Source: Sphingobacterium thalpophilum | GTDB taxonomy: Bacteria > Bacteroidota > Bacteroidia > Sphingobacteriales > Sphingobacteriaceae | Assembly (NCBI RefSeq): GCF_038396785.1 | Contig: NZ_CP151087.1 | Span: 5,208,001 to 5,272,000 of the forward strand | Reading direction: 5' to 3' | DNA: 64,000 nt | Shown: positions 1-9,404 of the stretch, piece after piece | How positions within the stretch are numbered: position 1 is the stretch's first letter | Layout of the letters: each line of letters opens with the position of its first letter | The notes under the pieces: generated by a model | What the model was told of the DNA's origin: nothing | Database searches by the model: none | Seen by the model: only the letters and a program-made list of their open reading frames with translations | Position numbers and translations under genes: made by a program

Positions 1-422
1 TATGGGATAAACGGGAGTTGATTGATCCCGAGCAGTCTTTTCGATCTTATCTATTCCAGATCGCCAAATATACTGTCTATAATTTTATCCGGCGAAATAA
101 CCTCGAAAAACAAGTTCAGGCATATCTTAGCCTTCACAATACAGCCTTATACAGTCACGTCGAAGAAGAACTCTATGAAAAGCAATATGAAGAATGGTTG
201 TCTCAGACCATTGACCAGCTGCCGCCACAACGCAAATTGATCTACAAACTTTGTAAAATTGAGGGCAAAACCTACGCCGAAGTAAGCGACTTATTGAGTA
301 TATCGACATCCACCATCAACGACCACATCGTAAAAGCTACAAAATATATCAAAGAGAAGCATGGGATCCTGGATAAATCCACATTGCTCATTATTTCTTT
401 TATACTTCTCCAACAGCATTAA
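1..422 (+). CDS. ECF-type RNA polymerase sigma factor (5' end outside window)
   Basis: This is the C-terminal part of an extracytoplasmic-function sigma-70 factor. The frame is open to base 1, so the true start lies left of the window; an in-frame TTG at 18 is not credible as a start because coding similarity continues upstream of it (WDKRELIDPEQSF). Visible parts are the end of region 2 (SYLFQIAKYTVYNFIRR) and a region 4 helix-turn-helix (LPPQRKLIYKL, then GKTYAEVSDLLSISTSTINDHI). The gene ends with a hydrophobic tail (LLIISFILLQQH), as is common in Bacteroidota ECF factors of FecI type. FecR follows about 100 bases downstream on the same strand, and an STN-bearing SusC follows that, the standard order for a sigma/anti-sigma/transducer set. 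It is therefore inferred to switch on the mannan PUL. Confidence 0.9.
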   Translation, partial: WDKRELIDPEQSFRSYLFQIAKYTVYNFIRRNNLEKQVQAYLSLHNTALYSHVEEELYEKQYEEWLSQTIDQLPPQRKLIYKLCKIEGKTYAEVSDLLSISTSTINDHIVKATKYIKEKHGILDKSTLLIISFILLQQH

Positions 423-526
423 CGCATCTAATTTTCATTGCACAGAAAAAAAGTAAAATAAATTTGCAGGTAGAGCAGATGACGTTTACCGCTGAAGTGT
501 ATTAGCTGAAAAGAGGATAACCAATT

Positions 527-1699
527 GTGGAAAAGAAAACACTTCGATATACGTTAAGGCGATATATACAGGGAAAACTTAGCGAAGAAAATTCCCGTGC
601 GTTTTTGTCCTATGTAAAATCAGGCAGGGATAAAATATTACTTCAAGAACTCATCCAGGAGGTTTTGGACGATCCCGCCGATCAACATCTGTTGGACGAT
701 CCAACTTTATTGGCCGTACTGGATAATACCTGGGACCAATTGCATCTCCAGATCAATAAACCAAAAACAAAATCGCTATGGACTTGGAAACGTATTGGCG
801 CAAGCGCAGCTGCTGTTATCGGACTATTATTTATTGGTCGCTGGTTTCTTACCATTGAAACTAAAAACGTATCTCCGCAAGCTGCACAACATGTGATATC
901 ACCCGGAAAACAATCGGCGACCTTAACGCTGGCCAACGGCAAGCAGATTCATCTACATGAAACACAAAACGGTCGGATTGCGGAAGAATCGGGTATAAGA
1001 ATCTCTAAAACAACAGATGGCCAATTGATTTACGAAGTCAGCGATAATTCGCAGGGCGAAATCGAGCAAAATACCTTATCGACAACCAAAGGAGAAACCT
1101 ATCGGATTAAGCTACCTGACGGTACACAAGTATGGCTCAATGCGGCTTCTTCGCTCAGCTATCCGGTTCGTTTTGCAAATCAAAAAAACAGAACTGTCAC
1201 ACTGACCGGTGAAGCTTATTTTGAAGTAGCGAAGGATTCCAAACACCCCTTTATTGTGCAGGCAGCAGATCAGCAGGTCGAAGTGCTCGGTACCCATTTC
1301 AATGTAAATAGTTATGCCGACGAATCGGCGGTACAGACCACCCTACTGGAAGGTCGTGTACAGGTCAGTTCCCACAGTCAAAAATTGTTATTAGCACCGG
1401 GTCAGCAGTCGAGCCTTACAGCTCATGGGGTGCTAAAATCCCGTCCAATAGATACTGCGCCGGTTATTGCCTGGACAAACAACGAATTTATGTTCGAGCG
1501 AGATGATATCGAAAGTGTCATGCGCAAGGTGGCACGCTGGTATAATGTGGAGGTCATCTATCAAGGTAAAAAAACGACCGAGAAATTTGGTGGCGGAATA
1601 TCGCGTTTTGATGATGTTCAAAAAGTCTTAAGCCTGCTCGAAAAAACGGGTGCCGTTCATTTCAGAATCGACGGAAAAAAAATACATGTACTGCCGTAA
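527..1699 (+). CDS. FecR-family anti-sigma factor
   Basis: This is a single-pass inner-membrane anti-sigma factor that holds the neighbouring ECF factor until the outer-membrane SusC transducer signals. The start is GTG, preceded by a purine-rich GAGGATA. The cytoplasmic N-terminal helix region (about 1-85) is followed by one membrane segment near residues 88-108 (GASAAAVIGLLFIGRWFLTI). The periplasmic FecR domain follows (TTKGETYRIKLPDGTQVWLN, then GEAYFEVAKDSKHPFIVQA), with a C-terminal DUF4974-type domain (IESVMRKVARWYNVEVIYQG). The length of 390 residues is normal for the family. It sits between the sigma factor and SusC, and the STN domain on that SusC is its expected partner. Family assignment is firm; the specific partnership is inferred from gene order. 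Confidence 0.93.
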   Translation: MEKKTLRYTLRRYIQGKLSEENSRAFLSYVKSGRDKILLQELIQEVLDDPADQHLLDDPTLLAVLDNTWDQLHLQINKPKTKSLWTWKRIGASAAAVIGLLFIGRWFLTIETKNVSPQAAQHVISPGKQSATLTLANGKQIHLHETQNGRIAEESGIRISKTTDGQLIYEVSDNSQGEIEQNTLSTTKGETYRIKLPDGTQVWLNAASSLSYPVRFANQKNRTVTLTGEAYFEVAKDSKHPFIVQAADQQVEVLGTHFNVNSYADESAVQTTLLEGRVQVSSHSQKLLLAPGQQSSLTAHGVLKSRPIDTAPVIAWTNNEFMFERDDIESVMRKVARWYNVEVIYQGKKTTEKFGGGISRFDDVQKVLSLLEKTGAVHFRIDGKKIHVLP

Positions 1700-1795
1700 T
1701 AATCCGCTAAATAATTAATGACACAATAACCTAAATAAACGAACCGATGAACAAAAAACGACAAAACGAATAGCCACGAAGGGGGGTATAAAAAA

Positions 1796-1825
1796 GCAAC
1801 CAAGATCCTGAAGGAGCTCGGTTGC
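1796..1825 (+). promoter_or_regulatory. Inverted repeat in the FecR-SusC intergenic region
   Basis: GCAACC at 1796-1801 pairs with GGTTGC at 1820-1825, and a smaller inner pairing (ATCCT/GGAG) is possible. It lies in the 213-base gap between fecR and susC. No T-run follows, so it is not a classical terminator. It could be a weak attenuator or leader structure; this is inference. Confidence 0.3.
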
Positions 1826-1912
1826 CGTTTGGGACAATTAAATTTTAACTATCCAATCTGCAGTATGTTTCTGTTTTGGACGACTCGAATACACTGCAAA
1901 TAAACCTTACAA

Positions 1913-4900
1913 ATGTATCAAAATTATATCAGAAAAAAGGAGATAGCGTATCTGCTATTCCGTAAACTATGGCTTATTATGCGATTGACAACCATAATTA
2001 TCTTAGTTACTTTTATGCAGGTTAGCGCTACCACCTTTGCACAAAAGGTAACATTAGAATACTCCAACATGAGCCTTAAGAAAATATTTAGGGAACTCAA
2101 ATCTCAGACGGGATACAATTTTCTGTACACTGAACGGCAGATGGTAAACGCGAAGCCTGTTGACATAAAAGTTAGGGACCGTCAATTGTCGGATGTATTA
2201 GACCAGATCTTTAAAGATCAGCCCTTGTCCTACCAGTTGGATAATAAGACTGTGGTCATTTATGATAAGCCAAAAGCTTCCATAACGTCCGTACCGATGG
2301 AGTTTACGATTACCCCAAATCAAGTCCCCGTAAAAGGACGTGTGACCAATGAACGTGGCGAACCGCTCGCAAATGTCTCTGTGCGGGTCAAAGGAAATGA
2401 ATCTATAGGTACTACCACCAATAGTGATGGTCTATTTACCCTCACAAATCTTTCACCCAAAGCAACCTTGGTATTCTCCTCTGTTGGTTATGATGCATTG
2501 AGCGGAGAACTGTCTTCCCTGCGGACCGATGGATCGGGGCAGCTCAATGTGATCATGAAAAATAGCAACAGTCAGCTCGAAGAAGTTATCGTAATCGGCT
2601 ATGGTACCACGACACGTCAGCGTGTTGTTGGGGCCGTTGACCAGATCAGTGCGAAGACTTTCGAAAACCGACCTGTAGGCAATGTAACGCAAGCCCTTCA
2701 AGGAGCCTCACCCAGTTTGACCATCCAACAGAAAAGCATGGACCCCAATGATAATTCGATGAATATCAATATTCGTGGAATATCTACCATAAACAGTAAT
2801 GCGCCGCTGGTGGTGATCGATGGAATTATTACAGAAGGCGGAACACTCAATAAGATCAATCCGGATGACATCGAAACGGTGTCGGTATTGAAAGACGCCG
2901 GTTCTACGGCTATATACGGTTCGAGGTCTGCAAATGGCGTTATTTTGGTAACCACCAAAAGAGGACGCCAAAATCAGCGGCCTGCGGTGACTGTCGGCAC
3001 CCAGTGGGGCGTGCAAGAACCTAAGATTTTATTTTCACCTGTTGCAGGATATGAAAATGCGACCCTTCGTAATCTTGCACTGACCAACTCAGGAATGGAT
3101 CCGCAGTTTTCACCAGAGGCTATTGCAGACTTATATGCCCATCAGGATATCGAGCGGTGGAACTTGCCGGAAATCATGAAAAACTCTTTCCAGCAAAAAT
3201 ATAATATCAGTGTGGCCGGGGGTGGAGATAAAAGTTCCTATTTATTTTCCGGCGGCTTTTACAATCAGCCCAGCAACTTTGTCGGACAGGACTTTGGCAT
3301 TAAGCGGTACAATTTGCGGAGCAACCTCAGTACAGAGATCGGACGTTTTAAATTGACCTCAATCTTAGCCTATACCCGCAACAACAACATGAGCAACACG
3401 GCCGGAAGTGCCATTATCAATGCTTCCAGACTTCCGCCTTATTACTACTATCGCATGCAGGCTGATAATGGAAAATATCTTGTCAACAATGCACTTACAG
3501 ATCAAAATCCTCTGGCCGAACTGAATGAAGGCGGCTATATTAAAAATGATAACGACTATTTTAATATCAACCTGAATCTCGAAGCAAAACTGTTCGAAGG
3601 TTTAAAACTGCGTGGTATCTTCGGAGCGGACATCTATGCCGATCACCGTTCTATCCGTAGAATCCAGGTGCCATTATATTCCAGTCCAGATGCCACGCAA
3701 CCTCAGGTCTACGTCAATTCAGACCGCAATACCGAAGATTTTAACGAAAAAGCCTCGTTGTTAAACTTTCAACTCCTTCTGGATTATGACCGAAATTTTG
3801 GCAGCCATCATGTATCAGGTCTGTTTGGAGCATCCAACGAATCCTATACACGCCGACAAAACGAACTGAAAATGAAATTTACTGATCCTGTCCTCGGCAC
3901 ACCTACGACAGGGACAGTTATCGATCCCGTGAGTGCCCGTGTGACACCAAATGGGACACTGCAAAATAGTATCAATTCGATCTTCGGTCGTGCCGGATAC
4001 GACTTTGCAAGTAAGTATTTTGCCGAATTTAGCTTTCGCTACGATGGATCTTCTAAGTTCTCGAAAGCTAATCGCTGGGGCTTCTTTCCTTCGGGATCCC
4101 TCGGATGGCGGGCATCCGACGAAGTATTTATGAATTGGTATAAACAACATGTCGGTAGCCTAAAAATCAGATCTACCTATGGTGTTCTTGGCAATCAGGC
4201 CGTAGACGACTATGCGTATTATTTTACCTATGAATCCTATCAGAACAGTTATGGATTTAACAACAAACCTGTTTCTGCTGCGGGATTTAATTATGCCAGC
4301 CTGGATCTACGCTGGGAGAAAACCTATAATTTCAATGTTGGGTTGGACGCCACCTTCTTTCATGATAAATTAACGGCCAGTTTCGATTATTTTAAAAAGC
4401 GTACAGTTGATATCTTGATGTCGCCTCAAATACCTTCCACATTCGGAACCTCCCTAAAAAATCAGAATTTAGGTGAAATGAACAATGAGGGCTGGGAAAT
4501 CAACCTTAGCTACCGGGCTACAACAGGCGATTTCCACCATACGATCAATGCGAATATGGGCGATAGTCACAATAAGATTATTGCGATGCCCGGCGATGAC
4601 CGTATTTCGACAGTCGATAACATTACTAAATTAACGCGTGTTGGGCTACCCTATAATTCCTATTATGGGTACAAGATGGCCAGATTCTTTCAAAATATAT
4701 CGGATATTGAAACTTCGGCCTTGCCGAGCGGTATTACGGCAGCAGATCTGCGCCCCGGCGATGTAAAGTATGTCGACCGCAATAACGATGGAATTATCGA
4801 TGCACGCGACCGCTTTGTGTTGGGCAATGGATTCCCCCGGTTTACATTTGGTCTTACCTATAACCTGAATTATAAAGATTTTGATTTTAGTATGTTCTGG

Positions 4901-5350
4901 CAAGGGGTAGGCAAGCGCGATATGATGATCCGGGGAGAATTGATCGAACCCTTTCATCAGAATTATTCCTATACCATTTATCAGCATCAACTCGATTACT
5001 GGACGCCGACCAATATTGATGGACGCTGGCCCCGACTGACTGCAAATGGATCAACAGCATCGACCAACAACTTTGGGAAAGATTCTGATCTCTATCTTTT
5101 CAATGGGAAATATGCTCGATTGAAAAATATACAGGTAGGTTATTCGTTACCCAAAGAAGTCGTGTCGAAATTGGGATTGCAGCGTGTTCGCTTTTTCATC
5201 AATGCCCAAAACCTGCTGACTTTGAGCAAAAACTCCTGGATAGATCCCGAATCCTCCGAATTTGATTCTAACATGGGTGGTTCGGCAAATAGTGCCCGCA
5301 ATTATCCGACGTTGAAATACTATGGCGGTGGATTAAATATTCAATTCTAA
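1913..5350 (+). CDS. SusC/RagA-family TonB-dependent transducer with STN domain (alpha-mannan PUL)
   Basis: This is an outer-membrane TonB-dependent importer of oligosaccharides that also signals. After an N-terminal extension there is a signal peptide (LTTIIILVTFMQVSATTFAQ). An STN domain follows at about residues 45-115 (MSLKKIFRELKSQTGYNFLY), which in this family contacts FecR. Next come a carboxypeptidase-D-like beta domain at about 140-215 (VKGRVTNERGEPLANVSV), the plug (EEVIVIGYGT; TAIYGSRSANGVILVTTKRG) and a 22-strand type barrel ending in aromatic GGLNIQF. At 1145 residues it is full length. SusD starts 11 bases downstream, so the two form the usual SusCD pair. The STN domain agrees with ECF/FecR control seen upstream. 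The substrate, alpha-1,6-mannan oligosaccharides, is inferred from the two GH76 genes further along. Confidence 0.95.
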   Translation: MYQNYIRKKEIAYLLFRKLWLIMRLTTIIILVTFMQVSATTFAQKVTLEYSNMSLKKIFRELKSQTGYNFLYTERQMVNAKPVDIKVRDRQLSDVLDQIFKDQPLSYQLDNKTVVIYDKPKASITSVPMEFTITPNQVPVKGRVTNERGEPLANVSVRVKGNESIGTTTNSDGLFTLTNLSPKATLVFSSVGYDALSGELSSLRTDGSGQLNVIMKNSNSQLEEVIVIGYGTTTRQRVVGAVDQISAKTFENRPVGNVTQALQGASPSLTIQQKSMDPNDNSMNINIRGISTINSNAPLVVIDGIITEGGTLNKINPDDIETVSVLKDAGSTAIYGSRSANGVILVTTKRGRQNQRPAVTVGTQWGVQEPKILFSPVAGYENATLRNLALTNSGMDPQFSPEAIADLYAHQDIERWNLPEIMKNSFQQKYNISVAGGGDKSSYLFSGGFYNQPSNFVGQDFGIKRYNLRSNLSTEIGRFKLTSILAYTRNNNMSNTAGSAIINASRLPPYYYYRMQADNGKYLVNNALTDQNPLAELNEGGYIKNDNDYFNINLNLEAKLFEGLKLRGIFGADIYADHRSIRRIQVPLYSSPDATQPQVYVNSDRNTEDFNEKASLLNFQLLLDYDRNFGSHHVSGLFGASNESYTRRQNELKMKFTDPVLGTPTTGTVIDPVSARVTPNGTLQNSINSIFGRAGYDFASKYFAEFSFRYDGSSKFSKANRWGFFPSGSLGWRASDEVFMNWYKQHVGSLKIRSTYGVLGNQAVDDYAYYFTYESYQNSYGFNNKPVSAAGFNYASLDLRWEKTYNFNVGLDATFFHDKLTASFDYFKKRTVDILMSPQIPSTFGTSLKNQNLGEMNNEGWEINLSYRATTGDFHHTINANMGDSHNKIIAMPGDDRISTVDNITKLTRVGLPYNSYYGYKMARFFQNISDIETSALPSGITAADLRPGDVKYVDRNNDGIIDARDRFVLGNGFPRFTFGLTYNLNYKDFDFSMFWQGVGKRDMMIRGELIEPFHQNYSYTIYQHQLDYWTPTNIDGRWPRLTANGSTASTNNFGKDSDLYLFNGKYARLKNIQVGYSLPKEVVSKLGLQRVRFFINAQNLLTLSKNSWIDPESSEFDSNMGGSANSARNYPTLKYYGGGLNIQF

Positions 5351-5361
5351 CCTTTTATGTA

Positions 5362-6987
5362 ATGAAACTATATAAGATACTTATTGGAGGCTTGAGTTTA
5401 ATGGCAATTCTCCAATTAACATCCTGTAATAAGTTGGATACGCTGCCAACAGATCGCTTTACCGATGAAAATTTTTGGGACTATCCAGACAACGCCGAAA
5501 AAATGGTCAATATGGCCTATAATCAGCTGTATTCAGCAGATCGTATGTGGAATGATGAAGCCCTGAGTGATAATATTTTTGAGGGGCGCTCAAACACAGA
5601 CCAGCGCGCAATTCGTAATGGAACCGCCGATCCAACACTGGGCCGCTTTGGGGCAGAGTGGTCCGATCTTTACGGTGGTATTAAGACCTGCCATGTCTAT
5701 CTAGAGAATGTAGAGCGTGTACCCGGAATGGATGCGGCACTCAAAAAACGCCGTACCGCCGAGGTACGCTTTATCCGTGCATTTCTCTATTTTAGACTTG
5801 TTAATTTCTATGGCGCTGTGCCTTTCTTCACGAAAGATATCTCATTGGAAGAGTCTAAGACTCTTCCTCGGACAGAAAAAGCGACTATTATGGCATTTAT
5901 CCATCAGGAGTTGGATCAATGCATGGCCGATCTACCGAACAAAGATGCTTTACCGGCAGACGACCGCGGCCGGATTACCAAGGGCGCCGCTTCAGCCTTT
6001 CAAGCCCGGGCCTACCTGTATGAAAGCAACTGGAATAAAGTAGTGGAGTACTGTGAAAATCTGATGAAAAAACAAACGGAATTTGGAACTTATTCATTAT
6101 TCCGCAGTTATCCGGAGCTGTTTACTGCAGCCAATGAATACAATTCAGAAGTTATTCTGGATTATGCCTATGTACCTCTTTTAAAAACCTGGAATAAGTT
6201 ATATGATGCAGCACCGATCTCTGCACAGGCACGTTTAAACGGATATGCACCATTGCAAAGTCTGGTTGATAATTATTTGACACTGGGCGGAAATACCATT
6301 GCAACGGATCCGCAATATAACGATAGTAATCCCTATGTGAACCGCGATCCACGCATGGCCGCAACCATCGTTTTCCATGGCGGACAATGGACAGATTTTG
6401 ACGGTACAACACGCAAGATTTTTATTAAACCCGGCTCGGGTACAAGCGATAAGGAACGGCTCGACGAATATCAGGGTGCAAGTGCCAACGCTTCTGCCAC
6501 AGGGTATTACGTAAAGAAATACTACGATGTAACAGCAACGGTAAAATACGATGCAGGATTGAACATCATCATGTTTCGGTACGCCGATATCTTATTGATG
6601 TATGCAGAAGCAAAAGAAGCACTGGGACAACTCAATGCAGCAGTGTGGGATATGACGATCAGACCTATTCGTCAGCGGGCTGGTTTTGAAGCATCAAAAG
6701 CGTTAGACTTTCCGACTACCGGGGATCTGAAAACAATTGTCCGAAATGAGCGGCGAAGCGAGCTCGCACTTGAGGGATTGCGTTACTATGATATCATGCG
6801 CTGGAAGGCCGGTAAAACTTATTTGGACGGCCAGGTATTGGGTGCTAAATATGGTAGTAACAATAGCAATATCAAACTGGATATCCGTCGATTTGATGAA
6901 AGTAGAGACTATCTTTGGTCGATACCACGAACCCAGATCGATCTAAATAAAAATTTATTGCCTAACAATCAGGGCTACTCAAACTAA
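5362..6987 (+). CDS. RagB/SusD-family glycan-binding lipoprotein (alpha-mannan PUL)
   Basis: This is a surface lipoprotein that caps the SusC barrel and binds the oligosaccharide before import. It has a lipoprotein signal (ILQLTSC, Cys22) followed by CNKLDTLPTDRFTDENFW, which is typical of SusD N-termini. The helical TPR-like body contains the usual VRFIRAFLYFRLVNFYGAVPFF segment. The C-terminal SusD motifs are also present (FRYADILLMYAEAKEAL; IVRNERRSELALEGLRYYDIMRW; IPRTQIDLNKNLLPNNQGY). Its 541 residues are normal. It lies 11 bases after susC and before the SusE-like gene, in one operon. Sugar specificity cannot be read directly and is inferred from the neighbouring GH76 enzymes. Confidence 0.95.
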   Translation: MKLYKILIGGLSLMAILQLTSCNKLDTLPTDRFTDENFWDYPDNAEKMVNMAYNQLYSADRMWNDEALSDNIFEGRSNTDQRAIRNGTADPTLGRFGAEWSDLYGGIKTCHVYLENVERVPGMDAALKKRRTAEVRFIRAFLYFRLVNFYGAVPFFTKDISLEESKTLPRTEKATIMAFIHQELDQCMADLPNKDALPADDRGRITKGAASAFQARAYLYESNWNKVVEYCENLMKKQTEFGTYSLFRSYPELFTAANEYNSEVILDYAYVPLLKTWNKLYDAAPISAQARLNGYAPLQSLVDNYLTLGGNTIATDPQYNDSNPYVNRDPRMAATIVFHGGQWTDFDGTTRKIFIKPGSGTSDKERLDEYQGASANASATGYYVKKYYDVTATVKYDAGLNIIMFRYADILLMYAEAKEALGQLNAAVWDMTIRPIRQRAGFEASKALDFPTTGDLKTIVRNERRSELALEGLRYYDIMRWKAGKTYLDGQVLGAKYGSNNSNIKLDIRRFDESRDYLWSIPRTQIDLNKNLLPNNQGYSN

Positions 6988-7062
6988 ACTTAATTAAAAA
7001 AATTAGCGCAAACGTCGCATTAAAAAAATGTACGTTTCGAACCATAAATTTAGGATAAAGAC

Positions 7063-8205
7063 ATGAAATGGTATTTTAAAGTTATAGCAATGGTCGCATT
7101 GGCTGCGAGCATCGTTTCCTGTAAAAAAGACGATATGAAATACGCTGACGCAGAGGTGTCTGCTGTTGAGAACCTATATGCCCCTGCAGATGGAAAAGCT
7201 GTCAAATTATTAAGTTCCAGCTCCGCCGCGCTGTATTTTGAATGGGAGTCGGCCTTGGTTGCCGACGGTGGGGCAGCTCAATATGAAGTTGTCTTTGACA
7301 AGCTCGACGGCGATTTTAGCAAGCCTCTTTATACAGTTACGTCGGATAATAATGGAAACTCAAACGGCGCCAATATCAGTCACAAAATATTGAATCAGGT
7401 CGCGACGAAAGCGGGGATTAACCCTGGTGAGAGCGGCGATGTAATCTGGTCAGTCTACGCTATCCGTGGAATGAAACGGGTGTTGAGCAAAGCTAAGAAG
7501 GTATTGAACATCAAAACACTGGAAGGCTTTGCGGAAATCCCCGATGAATTATTTATCACTGGAGAGGCAACTGAGGGTGGGACGGATGTTGCCTCATCTT
7601 TACCTTTTAAATTGGTAGGGAACGGTGAATATGAGATCTTTACAAAATTGGAAGCCGGTAAAAAATATATTTTTACGGATCGCAAGTCTGCTGAGGGACG
7701 TGTTTTCTATTCGGAAGATCAAACCAAAATAAAAGAAGGTGAAACCGGAAGTAACAGCATTGCTAAGACCGCAGTATATCGTATTCGAATAGATTTCAAT
7801 GTTGCAGCAGTTACCTACACAGAGATCAAAAACATGGGCGTTTATTTCTCGCCATCCGGAGCTGTAGTGTTGGATCTACCTTATCAAGGGAAGGGAATTT
7901 GGGCTGCAACGGGTATCATCAATTTTAAACAGGAAAGTTGGGGCCGCGACCAACGTTATAAGTTCCAAATGGAAACCGTTAAGGCCGGAAAGGCTGAAAC
8001 CTTACAGCTGGGAACTCAAAACGGGACGGACAGTCCGCCCAATAGTTCATCAGCTCCTTCTTATTATTTCGTTCGCATATTGTCCAATCTTTCGCAATGG
8101 GATGATAAATGGAAATTTGTAGATGCAGTAGACGGCCATCCAACAAAAATAGCGATGATTTTACAAGGCGACAAAGACTATACGCATACTGTCGTACCAA
8201 ATTAA
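7063..8205 (+). CDS. SusE/SusF-like surface glycan-binding lipoprotein
   Basis: This lipoprotein (Cys20, followed by acidic KKDD, a pattern associated with surface export in Bacteroidota) has an N-terminal SusE-type beta-sandwich. That domain reads AVENLYAPADGKAVKLL, then AALYFEWESA and AQYEVVFD. Further beta-rich repeats follow that resemble starch-binding-type SusE/SusF modules (DELFITGEATEGGTD; GIWAATGIINF; YKFQMETV). At 380 residues it fits the family. It sits between susD and the GH76 genes in the same orientation with short gaps. The probable role is to hold mannan at the cell surface. The SusE fold is recognised by pattern, while ligand specificity is inference from context. Confidence 0.82.
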   Translation: MKWYFKVIAMVALAASIVSCKKDDMKYADAEVSAVENLYAPADGKAVKLLSSSSAALYFEWESALVADGGAAQYEVVFDKLDGDFSKPLYTVTSDNNGNSNGANISHKILNQVATKAGINPGESGDVIWSVYAIRGMKRVLSKAKKVLNIKTLEGFAEIPDELFITGEATEGGTDVASSLPFKLVGNGEYEIFTKLEAGKKYIFTDRKSAEGRVFYSEDQTKIKEGETGSNSIAKTAVYRIRIDFNVAAVTYTEIKNMGVYFSPSGAVVLDLPYQGKGIWAATGIINFKQESWGRDQRYKFQMETVKAGKAETLQLGTQNGTDSPPNSSSAPSYYFVRILSNLSQWDDKWKFVDAVDGHPTKIAMILQGDKDYTHTVVPN

Positions 8206-8218
8206 AGGAGGAGACCCG

Positions 8219-9343
8219 ATGAATAAAATGATTATACTGTCATCCATATTGTTTCTACTCTTTGGATGCACCAAGATTGAGGACAGCTACCCGTATGAAG
8301 ACACCGTCGAGGAAAGCTGGACAGCTATTGCAACACAGGTTTCCGATAAGATGATTGCCGGGTTCTGGAATGAGTCCGGGTATTTTAACAATGCGATCAA
8401 TCAATCCGATCTGGGATTTCAATATTGGCCCAATGCACATGCCATGGATGTTGTTATCGATGCCTATCTACGAACGAAGGACAGCAGATATAGTGCCTAT
8501 TTCAGCAAATGGTTTGAAGGTGTGAGGATCAAAAATGGCAATACCTATTATAACGTATTCTATGATGATATGGAATGGAATGCACTGACCATATTGCGCT
8601 TATATGAAATTACCAAGGAGCAAAAATACCTCGACACCGTATTACTTTTATGGAAAGATATTATTGGTGCGTGGGATGAGCAATATGCAGGCGGCGGATT
8701 GGCTTGGAAGAAAGATATGCGCTATAGTAAAAATGCCTGCTCGAATGGGCCAGCTAGCATTCTGGCAGCTAGATTATATCGTTTGACAAAAGATGAAAAC
8801 TACCTGACCTGGGCCAAGAAGATCTACGAATGGCAAAAGGCAACCTTGTATAATCCGTCAACAGGCGCTGTTTATGATAATATTAATGGTCAGACAGGTA
8901 ATGTGGATATGACGACGCTTACTTATAATCAGGGGACGTTCCTTGGTACCGCAGTGGAGCTTTTTAAGATTACTAAAGATCAGCTTTATCTGGTTGATGC
9001 GCAAAAAATTAGTTATTACACAATCACACGTTGTATCGATGGCGGGAATAATATTTTGCGCGACGAGGGAAGCGGCGACGGCGCATTGTTTAAAGGGATA
9101 TTTATACGATATTTTGTAGACTATTTAAATCAGGAAGGAATTGATGCAGCCTACCGCAGTAAGTTTGAGAAATTTCTGGTCAATAATGGTAAAATTGCCT
9201 GGACCAAGGGAACAAGTCTACCGACGCTGTTCTTTGGTCCGTCCTGGGCGCAACCCCCTATTGGCAATAGTGAAATTACTGCCTATGCAAGTGCTGCGAT
9301 GCTTTTTGAAGGATTAGCAAGCTATGAAAATAAATTAAAATAA
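8219..9343 (+). CDS. GH76 endo-alpha-1,6-mannanase, lipoprotein form
   Basis: GH76 enzymes are (alpha/alpha)6-barrel endo-mannanases that cut the alpha-1,6-mannan backbone of fungal cell walls. This one is a lipoprotein (LFLLFGC, Cys17, then TKIED) and so probably surface- or membrane-anchored. The paired catalytic aspartates characteristic of the family are visible at Asp116-Asp117 in VFYDDMEWNAL. Other family features are FWNESGYFNN, QYWPNAHAMDV, GGGLAWKKD and KNACSNGPASILAARLYRLT. Its 374 residues are typical for a single catalytic domain. The start lies 13 bases after the SusE-like gene, just behind an AGGAGGAG-type ribosome site. A second GH76 follows, so the pair may act at different sites, surface versus periplasm. 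Confidence 0.92.
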   Translation: MNKMIILSSILFLLFGCTKIEDSYPYEDTVEESWTAIATQVSDKMIAGFWNESGYFNNAINQSDLGFQYWPNAHAMDVVIDAYLRTKDSRYSAYFSKWFEGVRIKNGNTYYNVFYDDMEWNALTILRLYEITKEQKYLDTVLLLWKDIIGAWDEQYAGGGLAWKKDMRYSKNACSNGPASILAARLYRLTKDENYLTWAKKIYEWQKATLYNPSTGAVYDNINGQTGNVDMTTLTYNQGTFLGTAVELFKITKDQLYLVDAQKISYYTITRCIDGGNNILRDEGSGDGALFKGIFIRYFVDYLNQEGIDAAYRSKFEKFLVNNGKIAWTKGTSLPTLFFGPSWAQPPIGNSEITAYASAAMLFEGLASYENKLK

Positions 9344-9404
9344 TGGAATGAATACAAAGAAGTCTTCCTGACCCAAAAGGTTCCGGGGGCTTCTTAAAGT
9401 ACAT

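Noticed and set aside
9352-9397. Weak hairpin between the two GH76 genes
   Set aside because: The stem (AAGAAGTC/GGCTTCTT) includes a wobble pair and has no T-run; it is not convincing as a terminator.
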